Of a DNA stretch of 64,000 nt, positions 43,855 through 51,802 are shown in pieces; the stretch's first letter is position 1, and each line of letters begins with the position of its first letter. Source of the DNA: Marinifilum flexuosum (lineage in GTDB: Bacteria; Bacteroidota; Bacteroidia; Bacteroidales; Marinifilaceae); assembly GCF_003610555.1 (NCBI RefSeq), contig NZ_RAPQ01000009.1, forward strand, positions 124,001 through 188,000. Direction: 5' to 3'. Position numbers and translations under genes: made by a program. The notes under the pieces are model-generated. The model worked only from the letters and a program-made list of their open reading frames with translations, did no database searches and was not told the DNA's origin.

Positions 43855-46146
43855 CTAATTCCTTTCAAAAATTGCCTCTATATCACAACTTGAATTTCCA
43901 CCAGAAGAATAACCTCCTCTAAACTCCTCTTCATATCCCTCCCCATATGAACTTATAAAATCATCTACTAACTGGTCTATTTCAATACTTTCAATAATAT
44001 CAGCACCGTCAATTTCTATATAATCCAAAAGTTTTTCATCTAATTCGGATATAATAGTATCAAGGATGGATTCCATTTCATGTTCTATCCCTCCAGAATC
44101 AAAATCCAATACAAATTCACCATGCTCATGATCATAACTACTATGAATATAAGGCTCTAGATTCGCGGAACTTTTATTGTCAGCAAACACTTCTCTAATA
44201 TATGAATCTACTTCATCACTCAAATTTTCGAAAAGTATTTCATCTTTAATATCATACTTCCTTATTAATTCCACCACCTTATTAATATCTTCTCTGTCTA
44301 AGGAACCATATTGTATATATCCAGCAACAAAAGAAAAATCCTTAATTTCAACATTTCCATTAAAATCAATTAGCAATTCCAAAAGTTCATATAATCTTTC
44401 CCCTCTTGCTTCTTTATAACTTGATATTTCTATAATAAATTTTTCTATTGAGTTTACGACTCTAGTATTTAAAATATCAAGACATGAAAGTTGTACCAAA
44501 TAATCCCAATCGCGATCTATAAGTTTAATATCGCAAAAGTGTCTAAATAACTCAGATTGTATTTCTCGAATTATGCTACGGGAGATTCTATTATTTTGTT
44601 TTAAACTGTTTAAAAAGTCAATCGAAGATCTTGTACCTAAAGCTTTTAAAACAGATTCAACTAGATCAACATCTTCTAAATATGCATTTAAAACGAAATC
44701 ACTAACCGAAGGATTAAATAGTGTATACTCATAAATTCTGTCCCCTATTTTTCTTCTATTTAGCAATGATTTAATTGCTAATTTTCTAACTGCATCAAAG
44801 CTGCTATCAGTACTGCCTGTATTCATTTTAAAATTTTGTTTATAGAATGAATAAGACTTACTCAACACACTTTCGCCAATTACCCCTGAGTTAAAAACAG
44901 TTAGGAAAGTCAAAACTCTAACCGGATCATCTATTTGATATTGAAAGAAATTACTCCAAATCTCTTTAGGGTTATCAAGTTTATCAACTATATAGTTCCA
45001 ATATTCACTTGATTTAATTCTAGAGATTCTCTTATTGTTAGTGATAAATTCAATAATTCTGGGATTAAAGTTCTTGTGTTGAATTATCTGTTTATATCTT
45101 TTTTGCTTATAAATTTCATCAATATAAACATTGTCGAGATTTGAATGATAAATGTGATTATAAAGAATTTTTGCTTTATCCAAATCAGATAGATCTTCAA
45201 TTTTCAACAAGAATTCATCCTCCCTAAGATCCTCATTTTGGAACCGATGACTTGAACTTACAGCCATTGCTAGAATATTTGTTCTGGAAGTAAGGATGAA
45301 CTTTTTCGAATCATCCTTTTTAATCCTATTTATAAACTTTACTATATGAGAATCTCTTTTATTACTTATAGCATCATATACATTACTTCCAAGGAAATCG
45401 TCACAATAAAATACTATCTTCTTTTTTTCTTTTTGCCTAAGGATGGCCTCTGCTTCACTAATTGATTCTTCTATATCACAAAATTCAAATCCATTTGCTG
45501 TATAGTACAGTGCAAGATTATTAGCTAATGTCGTTTTACCTATACCTGGTTCGCCAGAAATAATGATAACATTACTATTCTTTAAAATTTCCGTTCCTTT
45601 GGTATGATTATTTGTAATTACATACCTCTCATTATTTGATTTAATCTCACTTAAAGTACTCTCACTTCTTCCTTTTATTGCATTATTATATACTATATCT
45701 AATATTTGTGTACTTGTTATCCATAGTTTATAATTCTTTTCGACAATATTTTGATTCTCTTTCTTTGAAAGGAAATCATTTATATCATCTTCTCCCCAAA
45801 CATCTGATTCAGATTTTATAAAAGGTGAGAATATCTCTACTATTTCTTTTTTGTTCTCTCTAGATAATGGAATGGATGTAAAAAAAACATACTTAATTGG
45901 ATTAAGTTTCTTTACCTTATCGACCTCCTCTTTTTTTAATTTACTGATTAAACCTTTATATCCTGTTTTCCAATAGTGTTTGCATTGTATTATTCCTTCC
46001 CTTTTACCAATCCAAAAACGACCATCAACACCACCATCTCTACCTGCTTTAAACTTCTCAACAGTGAGATCTAATTCATCTGAAATAATATCTGCAGATA
46101 AAGATTCAAATTCTCTATCATTTAGTTTAGATAAAAAAAACTCCAT
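43855..46146 (-). CDS. STAND NTPase with N-terminal Mrr/PD-(D/E)XK nuclease domain
   Basis: The 763-residue protein starts with a restriction-endonuclease-like domain (1-130) with Glu14, D41 in GGVDG and Q54-C-K56 (IIQCKHYW), the Mrr-type PD-(D/E)XK core. A STAND-type NTPase follows (about 165-400) with Walker A GEPGIGKT (198-205), Walker B-like VFYCDDFLGS and sensor segment FILTSRTNIL, like the nSTAND3 class. The remaining 360 residues are helical and end in an acidic, Gly/Ser-rich tail. The architecture parallels AVAST-type defence proteins, where the C-terminal part recognises a phage protein and activates the nuclease. It lies 39 bases downstream of the GIY-YIG gene. Confidence 0.82.
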   Translation of the reverse strand: MEFFLSKLNDREFESLSADIISDELDLTVEKFKAGRDGGVDGRFWIGKREGIIQCKHYWKTGYKGLISKLKKEEVDKVKKLNPIKYVFFTSIPLSRENKKEIVEIFSPFIKSESDVWGEDDINDFLSKKENQNIVEKNYKLWITSTQILDIVYNNAIKGRSESTLSEIKSNNERYVITNNHTKGTEILKNSNVIIISGEPGIGKTTLANNLALYYTANGFEFCDIEESISEAEAILRQKEKKKIVFYCDDFLGSNVYDAISNKRDSHIVKFINRIKKDDSKKFILTSRTNILAMAVSSSHRFQNEDLREDEFLLKIEDLSDLDKAKILYNHIYHSNLDNVYIDEIYKQKRYKQIIQHKNFNPRIIEFITNNKRISRIKSSEYWNYIVDKLDNPKEIWSNFFQYQIDDPVRVLTFLTVFNSGVIGESVLSKSYSFYKQNFKMNTGSTDSSFDAVRKLAIKSLLNRRKIGDRIYEYTLFNPSVSDFVLNAYLEDVDLVESVLKALGTRSSIDFLNSLKQNNRISRSIIREIQSELFRHFCDIKLIDRDWDYLVQLSCLDILNTRVVNSIEKFIIEISSYKEARGERLYELLELLIDFNGNVEIKDFSFVAGYIQYGSLDREDINKVVELIRKYDIKDEILFENLSDEVDSYIREVFADNKSSANLEPYIHSSYDHEHGEFVLDFDSGGIEHEMESILDTIISELDEKLLDYIEIDGADIIESIEIDQLVDDFISSYGEGYEEEFRGGYSSGGNSSCDIEAIFERN

Positions 46147-46185
46147 TAAATTTATTTAAGATATGTAATTCGTTTTGTGCTCTGT

Positions 46186-46977
46186 TTAATTTTCAATTTT
46201 ACTTACCCATTCCCTCAGAGTTTCAGGATAAACAGTAGGATAACCATATCCTTGAGGTTTTATCCCTTGTATTGTTTTATTGATATACTTATTTCTTGTA
46301 TCAATATCTGCCACTTCTCCATTAAAACCATACCCTAAATAAACATTACCATACTTATCTAGGCGCTCTTTGGTATACCATTCTTTTATTTTAAACACCT
46401 CCCTTATAAGACCTCTATATTCACTTAATACATAACAATATTTTGGGGGCCTCCATTCTGCCATTTTCCAAGTTTCTTTTGTAGCATTATAAATAGCTTC
46501 AACACCTGCACCTTTTTTATAATTCTTATTGATGTTTATTATTAAGCAGTTGTCATCAATAACCTTTAATGGCTCCGCATTATAGATAGATATAATTTCA
46601 TCGGAAGTCATTAATCCATTTTCTATTGAATTAACTCCACCTTGAATATTACCTTTGACAAAGGTATTAAATGAAGGAATATATCTAAACGTATCAATTA
46701 AGCTAGCTTCTACTGCAAATGCGGCAGACTCACTTAACCCATGCCTTACAATAACATGTTTTACTTTATCTGAACCAATACGTTGAATTTCTTGATACTT
46801 AAGATTCTCAGTATTTTCTTTTATATCAAGGTTTATATGAGCAAATACTCTATTCTCTTTACCTTTCCCAACATAAAAAGGTTCATTTGTTTCTGGGTCT
46901 ACCAATAGGTAGACATAAAAACTCAAAATTTCACATGTTTTTTCATCAAACATACTGGTATTATTTAAATTAACCAC
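46186..46977 (-). CDS. GIY-YIG nuclease (LEM-3-like)
   Basis: The 263-residue protein has the GIY-YIG core at 20-45: FYVYLLVDPETNEPFYVGKG with Tyr23, Tyr35 and a following Arg43 (ENRVFAH). Further on there is AAFAVEASLIDTF, with the Glu expected to bind the metal. The C-terminal 150 residues are unassigned but include a KMAEWR and tyrosine-rich segment. LEM-3-like GIY-YIG proteins are DNA endonucleases, often in bacterial defence or mobile contexts. It is first in the minus-strand run that includes the STAND, HEPN, DUF2130 and helicase genes. Confidence 0.85.
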   Translation of the reverse strand: MVNLNNTSMFDEKTCEILSFYVYLLVDPETNEPFYVGKGKENRVFAHINLDIKENTENLKYQEIQRIGSDKVKHVIVRHGLSESAAFAVEASLIDTFRYIPSFNTFVKGNIQGGVNSIENGLMTSDEIISIYNAEPLKVIDDNCLIININKNYKKGAGVEAIYNATKETWKMAEWRPPKYCYVLSEYRGLIREVFKIKEWYTKERLDKYGNVYLGYGFNGEVADIDTRNKYINKTIQGIKPQGYGYPTVYPETLREWVSKIEN

Positions 46978-47142
46978 AATAGATTGAATACCATCACACC
47001 TATGTTATATTATTCATTCACTTACCCTTGCAAACTACCGTTTATCATACTATTTTCTCAAAATCCTAACTGAAAAAGTTCTAATTTTTGAATGAGATAT
47101 TTCCCCCATACAAGTTCATATCTCTTGTAATCAAAATACAAT

Positions 47143-47264
47143 TCCGAATTTAACAACAATTATTACCAAACAAAATATTTATCCCAATAAAGATCAATAG
47201 AATTTATCAATACAATTTATATCTTGATTGAAAACACAAAAGCCCCCAATTACTTGGGGGCTTC
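47143..47264. repeat. Direct repeat copy 1, terminator-bearing
   Basis: The segment begins TCCGAATTTAACAACAA, continues with CCAAACAAAA and TATTTATCCC, then ATTTATCAA and GATTGAAAA. It ends in the hairpin AGCCCCCAATTACTTGGGGGCT. The same words occur in the same order at 47709-47830. Confidence 0.8.
47241..47262 (-). terminator. Intrinsic terminator of the small membrane gene
   Basis: AGCCCCCAA-TTAC-TTGGGGGCT is a perfect 9-bp stem. On the minus strand it runs into TTTT. It lies about 50 bases past the stop at 47311. Confidence 0.88.
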
Positions 47265-47310
47265 ATACAATTAGATAGTAGTATTATAAATGCTACCTGT
47301 AAATCTTTTA

Positions 47311-47667
47311 TTAAGAATTTAATTTTGCTTGTGCTTTTCTACCAAGTGGAACAAGAACCGTTATAGCAAAAGCCGAAAAGAAATAATATGCCATGGTAAT
47401 GATACCAAACCAGTAGGTAATATTGTAACCTGTACTATACTTAGCGGCCTTTACAAGGCGCTCTGGTTCTGAAGACAATATCATACTATAAATTTTATTT
47501 ATCCAAATAAAATTTCCATGAATGGCTCCCATAAAAAAACCATTAAACCCAGTGTATTCTTTTGCTGCTTCAGGGTAAACAAAATATGCTATAACAATGC
47601 TTGCAATAAAGTAAGAGATCACCTTAATTTTCTTTTCCTGTAGTTTGTTTGTTTTCTTTTCTGTCAT
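47311..47667 (-). CDS. Small membrane protein of unknown function
   Basis: The 118-residue protein has a basic N-terminus and two clear membrane segments (about 18-36 and 84-106). A third, weaker one lies near 40-58 (FNGFFMGAIHGNFIWINKIY). It is not a family I can name. It is bracketed by the two copies of a 120-bp direct repeat that end in near-identical terminators. This suggests that a gene-plus-terminator unit was duplicated and one gene copy lost or replaced. Confidence 0.7.
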   Translation of the reverse strand: MTEKKTNKLQEKKIKVISYFIASIVIAYFVYPEAAKEYTGFNGFFMGAIHGNFIWINKIYSMILSSEPERLVKAAKYSTGYNITYWFGIITMAYYFFSAFAITVLVPLGRKAQAKLNS

Positions 47668-47708
47668 TGTCTTTTTATTTAATTGTCATTTATCCTTTAA
47701 TCCACAAG

Positions 47709-47830
47709 TCCGAATTTAACAACAAGTATCTCCAAACAAAACACATATCCTATAAACCACAATAGTATTTATCAAAGCCTTATACTTATTGATTGAAAAT
47801 ACAAAGCCCCCAATTACTTGGGGGCCTTCC
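47709..47830. repeat. Direct repeat copy 2, terminator-bearing
   Basis: This is the second copy of the element at 47143-47264, with GTCCGAATTTAACAACAAG at the left and AAAGCCCCCAATTACTTGGG at the right. The middle has diverged more than the ends. Confidence 0.8.
47804..47828 (-). terminator. Second copy of the GCCCCC hairpin terminator
   Basis: AAAGCCCCCAA-TTAC-TTGGGGGCCTT pairs over 9 or more positions. On the minus strand it runs into TTT. It would end the possible gene at 47909. Confidence 0.7.
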
Positions 47831-47908
47831 TACTAATCCTGGCTTTAAACCATTCCTCTTATTATAACACTTAGGCATTCAACCAGGTTTTAAAACTTGT
47901 TTACAAAA

Positions 47909-48205
47909 TTACTTCAGTACACACTCCTTTTCCGTTTCATTTTCCAGATAATCGAAAGCCTTTACCACCATCTTGTCATCACTATTTTCCCTTCTCCTTC
48001 TCACATTTTTTTGTATTCCTCCATTTAGGATGACACAGTTTATTGAATAATCCCTCTTGCTTTTAGGAATACTCTTTTGAACTTGAACAAACCGAATGGA
48101 ATTACTTTCATCATGGTTCAATTTACCTAGATTATTTCTCGATTTTCTTCTAATCCCAATGGATTTTCTTCCATTCTGAATTAATTTTCCTTCATTCTGA
48201 ATCAA
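47909..48205 (-). CDS. Possible small protein beginning in heptapeptide repeats (uncertain)
   Basis: The 98-codon frame starts inside the 21-bp tandem array, so its first 35 residues are heptapeptide-like (KLIQNGRKSIGIRRKS). The remainder (VQKSIPKSKRDYSINCVILN, then KMVVKAFDYLENETEKEC) is charged and not repetitive. A terminator follows about 80 bases after the stop. It may be a decayed gene. I recognise no family. Confidence 0.25.
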   Translation of the reverse strand: MIQNEGKLIQNGRKSIGIRRKSRNNLGKLNHDESNSIRFVQVQKSIPKSKRDYSINCVILNGGIQKNVRRRRENSDDKMVVKAFDYLENETEKECVLK

Positions 48206-48570
48206 TTTTCTTCCATTCTGAATTGATTTATTTTCTTTTCCGCACTATCTATTTACATTCCCGCGCTATCTATTTTCTTTTCCGCACTATCTATTTACAT
48301 TTCCGTACAGTCTATTTCCTTTTCTGGAGCATCTATTTTCATTTCTGGAGGATCTATTTGCATTTCTGATGGATCTATTTCTCTTTCTGGAGGATTTATT
48401 TACTTTTCTGGAGGATTTATTTACTTTTCTGGAGAGCCTATTTCCTTTTCTGGAGGATTTATTCACTTTTCTGGAGAGTCTATTTCCTTTTCTGATGGAT
48501 CTATTTTCATGTCTGGAGGATCTATTTCCTTTTCTGGAGAGTCTATTTTCATTTTCGCGCTATCTAATTT
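48129..48570. repeat. Array of about twenty 21-bp tandem units
   Basis: Units such as TTTCTGGAGGATTTATTTACT, TTTCTGGAGAGTCTATTTCC and TTCCGCACTATCTATTTAC repeat every 21 bases from about 48129 to 48570. The unit sequence drifts from CATTCTGAATTAATTTTC to CGCACTATCTATTTAC to TCTGGAGGATCTATTTC. Each unit is seven codons, so frames on both strands read as heptapeptides (plus: LEDLFTF, LESLFPF; minus: SPEKEID). Whether any of them is translated is unclear. The array lies between the defence region and rarD. Confidence 0.92.
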
Positions 48571-48590
48571 CTTTATAGAACAATCCATTT

Positions 48591-48724
48591 CCGTCGCAAT
48601 AAACATCCCCTTACAAAACAACTTACCCAATTGCGACGATTTATTATAGAATCCTTTAACCCAGGGCGGCAGTCGCTTCACTCCCTTCCCCTGGGCTAGA
48701 ATGATATTTGCCTTTCAGGCAACA
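48591..48724. repeat. REP-like dispersed element, copy 1
   Basis: This roughly 130-bp element has three nested inverted repeats: GTCGCAAT/ATTGCGAC at the left, CCCAGGG/CCCTGGG in the middle and TTGCC/GGCAA at the right. The second copy lies at 50622-50749 in the same orientation. Related CCAGGGCGGCAG...CTGGGCTA sequences are recalled as intergenic repeats in Bacteroidota. Confidence 0.85.
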
Positions 48725-48783
48725 TTCCCAATCTTTCTATATATCAAATTTTGATCATGGCAAAATCCGATGCATAATTTCCT

Positions 48784-48791
48784 TACTTTTG
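48784..48791 (+). promoter_or_regulatory. -7 box of rarD, supporting the short start
   Basis: TACTTTTG is an exact TAnnTTTG match 27 bases before the ATG at 48819 and downstream of the alternative in-frame ATG at 48708. It therefore favours the shorter protein. Confidence 0.5.
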
Positions 48792-48818
48792 CGGCAATCC
48801 AAAGTCAAGACCATTCGC

Positions 48819-49715
48819 ATGGAAAACAGCAAGAACAACACGGTAGGATACATTTATGCATTGCAAGCCTTTTTTGCATGGGGCATATTGCCTTTGTTTT
48901 GGAAGCTGTTGAGCGATATCCCTGCAATGGAAGTATTGGCCCATCGTATTTTTTGGTCTTTCGTTTTCCTCTTGCTATTCATCCTGATTAAGAAACAGAA
49001 GAACATCATTGCACTGCTCAAGCAGAAAAAAACACGCAACAGCCTAATTGTCTCCTCCCTGTTAATTGGCGGCAACTGGGGATTGTTCATCTATGCGGTA
49101 AACATCAATCAAATTGTAGAGGCCAGTTTGGGTTATTACATCAACCCTATTGTAAATGTACTTTTGGGCATGATCATTCTGAAAGAACGCTTGAATACCC
49201 TTAAGACAATTGCACTAATCATTGCCTCCATTTCGGTAATTTACCTAACCATTGACTATGGTCGTTTTCCTTGGATTGCCATCATTCTGGCCCTGTCATT
49301 TGGCTTTTACGGACTGGTGAAAAAAACGGCAGGCATCGAAGCCATTCCAGCCCTTACTGTCGAGACTTTTATTTTGGCTCCTATCGCTGCAGGTTTTATT
49401 TTTTGGAAAATCTTCGATCATAGTGGAGCTTTGTTCTCTGGCAATATCTCTACCGATACTTACCTAATACTCACTGGTATTGTAACAACCTTACCATTGT
49501 ATTGGTTTGCCAAAGGAGCACAACGCATTCCATTATCGGCCATTGGTTTCATGCAATACATTGGTCCTACCCTAATGCTTTTAATCGGGGTATTTGTGTA
49601 CGACGAAGCTTTTAAAAGAGAACAAATCATTGCATTTTCATTGATTTGGTTTGCTTTGATTCTTTATACCATTTCCATGATCAGAGGAACCAGACAAAAG
49701 CAACAGATCAACTAA
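48819..49715 (+). CDS. rarD: EamA-family transporter RarD
   Basis: The 298-residue inner-membrane protein has ten hydrophobic helices in the drug/metabolite transporter (DMT) arrangement and family signatures GYIYALQAFFAWGILPLFWK, EVLAHRIFWSF, GYYINPIVNVLLGM and RIPLSAIGFMQYIGPT. RarD is related to chloramphenicol-sensitivity proteins and to DMT exporters; its natural substrate is not known. I start at 48819 because the 37 preceding codons read through the REP-like element and an exact -7 box lies between the two ATGs. Its stop overlaps the stop of the opposite gene by two bases. Confidence 0.92.
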   Translation: MENSKNNTVGYIYALQAFFAWGILPLFWKLLSDIPAMEVLAHRIFWSFVFLLLFILIKKQKNIIALLKQKKTRNSLIVSSLLIGGNWGLFIYAVNINQIVEASLGYYINPIVNVLLGMIILKERLNTLKTIALIIASISVIYLTIDYGRFPWIAIILALSFGFYGLVKKTAGIEAIPALTVETFILAPIAAGFIFWKIFDHSGALFSGNISTDTYLILTGIVTTLPLYWFAKGAQRIPLSAIGFMQYIGPTLMLLIGVFVYDEAFKREQIIAFSLIWFALILYTISMIRGTRQKQQIN

Positions 49716-50173
49716 TCTTTGCCCAAACCTTGATTTCCTGAATCGAAAACATATTTCCATTTTTCATCCGCTCCTTTTTTCCAAATGGATACATAAGTGC
49801 CTTTCGTAATGGTATCAGGAGTAGTGAATTGATAGATTCCGTAGGTATAACCCAAATCACCCGATTGGGCAACATCTGCAAAAGAAGGTTTCCAGCTCAA
49901 ACTAAACAAAGAATCATTTGTATTCGAGAATCGCTTTTTTATGGCTTCTCTTCCCATAATGGGATAAGAATTTTCTCTCAAGATTACGGCCGAGTCATGC
50001 GCAAAAACAAAGAAGGCCTTTTTCATTCCATGTTTTACCGAGTAATCTGAGAATTCCCGATCTGTCTTAAGCATGGCCTGCTTGCATGCCTCCACATCAA
50101 CTTTTGGATTACAAGCTGTTATCGTTACACCAATCAAAAGAAGATAGATTGCTTTTCCTATCGTCAATTTCAT
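49712..50173 (-). CDS. Lipoprotein with DUF4440/NTF2-like fold
   Basis: The 153-residue protein has a lipoprotein signal with Cys21 in ITAC. The mature region (MLKTDREFSDYSVKHGMKKAF, PIMGREAIKKRF and GTYVSIWKKGADEKWKYVFD) follows the DUF4440/SnoaL-like NTF2 pattern, a cone-shaped fold used for small-molecule binding or isomerase activity. No catalytic residues can be named. It converges on rarD with interlocking stop codons. Confidence 0.8.
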   Translation of the reverse strand: MKLTIGKAIYLLLIGVTITACNPKVDVEACKQAMLKTDREFSDYSVKHGMKKAFFVFAHDSAVILRENSYPIMGREAIKKRFSNTNDSLFSLSWKPSFADVAQSGDLGYTYGIYQFTTPDTITKGTYVSIWKKGADEKWKYVFDSGNQGLGKD

Positions 50174-50245
50174 ATTTTAGTATTGTTTTAGTTTCAATAA
50201 AGGAAAATACTTATTTTCAAGCAATAAATCCTAATCACAAAAGCT

Positions 50246-50551
50246 ATGTTAGTAAAAAAGCTATCCTCAACAATCGAAATCTCTAAAATTCAGAAAGAAC
50301 AGGTTTATTCCAACTCTCAATTCGAAAGTCTTATTGTAAGTGTTGAAAAAGGAATGGAAATCCCTCCACAACCTGCTCCTGCCAATGCTGGTCTTTACCT
50401 GATTAAAGGAAAACTAACCTTCGATATTGAAGGTACAATTTATGCCATTGAAGAAGACGACTTCTTCTCTTTCGAGAAAGGACAAATGCATGGACTTACA
50501 GCTGAAGAAGATTCAAAATTTTTAATTTCCAGAACCTTACCGGAAGAGTAA
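50246..50551 (+). CDS. Small cupin-domain protein
   Basis: The 101-residue protein is a single beta-barrel cupin with PANAGLYLIKGKLTFDIEG and a second motif with FEKGQMHGLTAEED. The usual two-His pair of motif 1 is absent, so metal binding is doubtful. It starts 72 bases from the divergent DUF4440 gene and lies inside the bracket formed by the two REP-like elements. Confidence 0.75.
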   Translation: MLVKKLSSTIEISKIQKEQVYSNSQFESLIVSVEKGMEIPPQPAPANAGLYLIKGKLTFDIEGTIYAIEEDDFFSFEKGQMHGLTAEEDSKFLISRTLPEE

Positions 50552-50621
50552 TTCATACACCCAGGGAGCATTAAATAAAAGCACCCCTCTGGCTTGAAGA
50601 CAAAACAAATAATTCACATCT

Positions 50622-50749
50622 GTCGCAATAGGCAATCCACACAAAACAACACCTCCAGTTGCGACAATTTATTATAGAATCCATTAACCCAGGGCGGCAG
50701 TTGCTTCGCGCCCTTTCCCTGGGCTAAATGATACTTGCCCTTCAGGCAA
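50622..50749. repeat. REP-like dispersed element, copy 2
   Basis: This is the counterpart of 48591-48724, sharing TTATTATAGAATCC, AACCCAGGGCGGCAGT, CCCTGGGCTA and CTTCAGGCAA, with the same three inverted repeats. The two copies enclose rarD, the DUF4440 lipoprotein and the cupin. Confidence 0.85.
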
Positions 50750-50945
50750 AATAAGACAAAACAACTCTACTATTCCCCTCTCCCTGTCAAATCCAAGAAA
50801 GCTTTCTCTTTAGACAGGATTAAAATCAATATGAAATATTCTGAAGTAAAGAAATCAAAACAGGAACTAAGAAACACTTTAAGTTTTGATTTTCGAACCT
50901 TTTCTACTTTTTCACTATTCAAACTTTTTAAGACTTTCAAAAAAA

Positions 50946-50974
50946 AAGCCTGACCAGTAAACTGATCAAGCCTT
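50946..50974 (-). terminator. Terminator of the outer-membrane transporter gene
   Basis: On the minus strand AAGGCTTGATCAG pairs imperfectly with CTGGTCAGGCTT around TTTA and runs into TTTTT. It lies about 30 bases past the stop at 51003. Confidence 0.7.
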
Positions 50975-51002
50975 ATTTTGAATTGATGTAATGAACTACC
51001 TG

Positions 51003-51773
51003 TTAAGGCATTCTTATTGATAAGCCTAAACTAATAAAAAAATCCGGAGAAACCTTACTCAAGCCAACTCCTGTGGAAAAATCCAATTGTAAATCCTCTG
51101 TAACTGCATAAGTAAGTCCTCCATCCCATCTGTGATCATTCTTACCTTCTCCTGGCAAAAAGCCATACAATTCTGCATATGCTCCAAGCTTATCCGATAA
51201 AGTCAAGCCGATAGCTGCCGCATACATCCAAACTGCATAGTCTTGTCCTTCTATTCCACTCCATATTACACCAAGGTTACCTCCTAAAGTCATGGCATCA
51301 CTTATGGTATAATCTGCATTCAATCGAATATCTGCTCCCAGGTTTTCATTCTCGAAGGCCGAAGCTCCCGATTTGGGAACCGAAAAAGTAGAAAGAAGCG
51401 CCAATTGAGGATGATTCCCCTCACTCTCTTCAAGTAATAAAAACTTTGCACCCAGTGTTAAAGGACCAAAGCCTGTTTCGTCAATATCCAGGCCATCCAT
51501 GGAATAATAAAAGCCTAAATATTGAACCCCTAGTCTTAATTCAATATTTTCAACCAGTCCATATCGCAACAGAGTACTGTTAAAAGTTACAAAATCAATA
51601 TCGGAACTCACCTTTTCGAAAGCAAATCCCGATTCTATCTGAAATCCTCTTATGTCCATAATACTCGCCGACTCAGCCTGACTTGGCCTATCAGTCACCA
51701 TAGGATCTTTTTCCTGGGCAATTATCACCCCACTCAACATTACGAATAATGTCAATACAAATATTTTCCTCAT
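51003..51773 (-). CDS. Outer-membrane beta-barrel protein, MetA-pathway/phenol-degradation transporter type
   Basis: The 256-residue protein has a signal peptide (1-19) and then MVTDRPSQAESASIMD and a series of short beta strands with alternating hydrophobics, ending in ...FISLGLSIRMP. This matches the Phenol_MetA_deg family of small outer-membrane barrels (MVTDRP opening). No substrate is known. It lies 30 bases downstream of a DUF2007 gene in the same direction, probably as one operon. Confidence 0.82.
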   Translation of the reverse strand: MRKIFVLTLFVMLSGVIIAQEKDPMVTDRPSQAESASIMDIRGFQIESGFAFEKVSSDIDFVTFNSTLLRYGLVENIELRLGVQYLGFYYSMDGLDIDETGFGPLTLGAKFLLLEESEGNHPQLALLSTFSVPKSGASAFENENLGADIRLNADYTISDAMTLGGNLGVIWSGIEGQDYAVWMYAAAIGLTLSDKLGAYAELYGFLPGEGKNDHRWDGGLTYAVTEDLQLDFSTGVGLSKVSPDFFISLGLSIRMP

Positions 51774-51802
51774 TTAAATAGAATTACAATTGGCCAATAC
51801 CT

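Larger units (their letters stand above)
46978..47310. other. Intergenic region upstream of the GIY-YIG gene
   Basis: This AT-rich interval carries the first copy of a 120-bp direct repeat (47143-47264) with a terminator hairpin. A near -7 box (minus TAGTTTG near 47031, one base short) lies before the GIY-YIG gene. No other gene is seen. Confidence 0.5.
50552..51002. other. Intergenic region with repeats and terminator
   Basis: This region contains the second REP-like copy (50622-50749), a stretch of the recurrent intergenic words (AAACTTTTTAAGACTTTCAA) and the terminator at 50946-50974. An open frame at 50735-50953 begins inside the repeat and is not credible. Confidence 0.6.

Noticed and set aside
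48129-48570. CRISPR array or satellite.
   Set aside because: The 21-bp units are contiguous with no unique spacers, and there are no cas genes.
48708-48818. Extended start of rarD at 48708.
   Set aside because: The extra 37 codons read through the REP-like element and cross an exact -7 promoter box at 48784-48791.
50735-50953. 72-codon frame starting MPFRQNK.
   Set aside because: It begins inside the REP-like element and runs into intergenic word repeats; the same false start occurs at the rarD copy.
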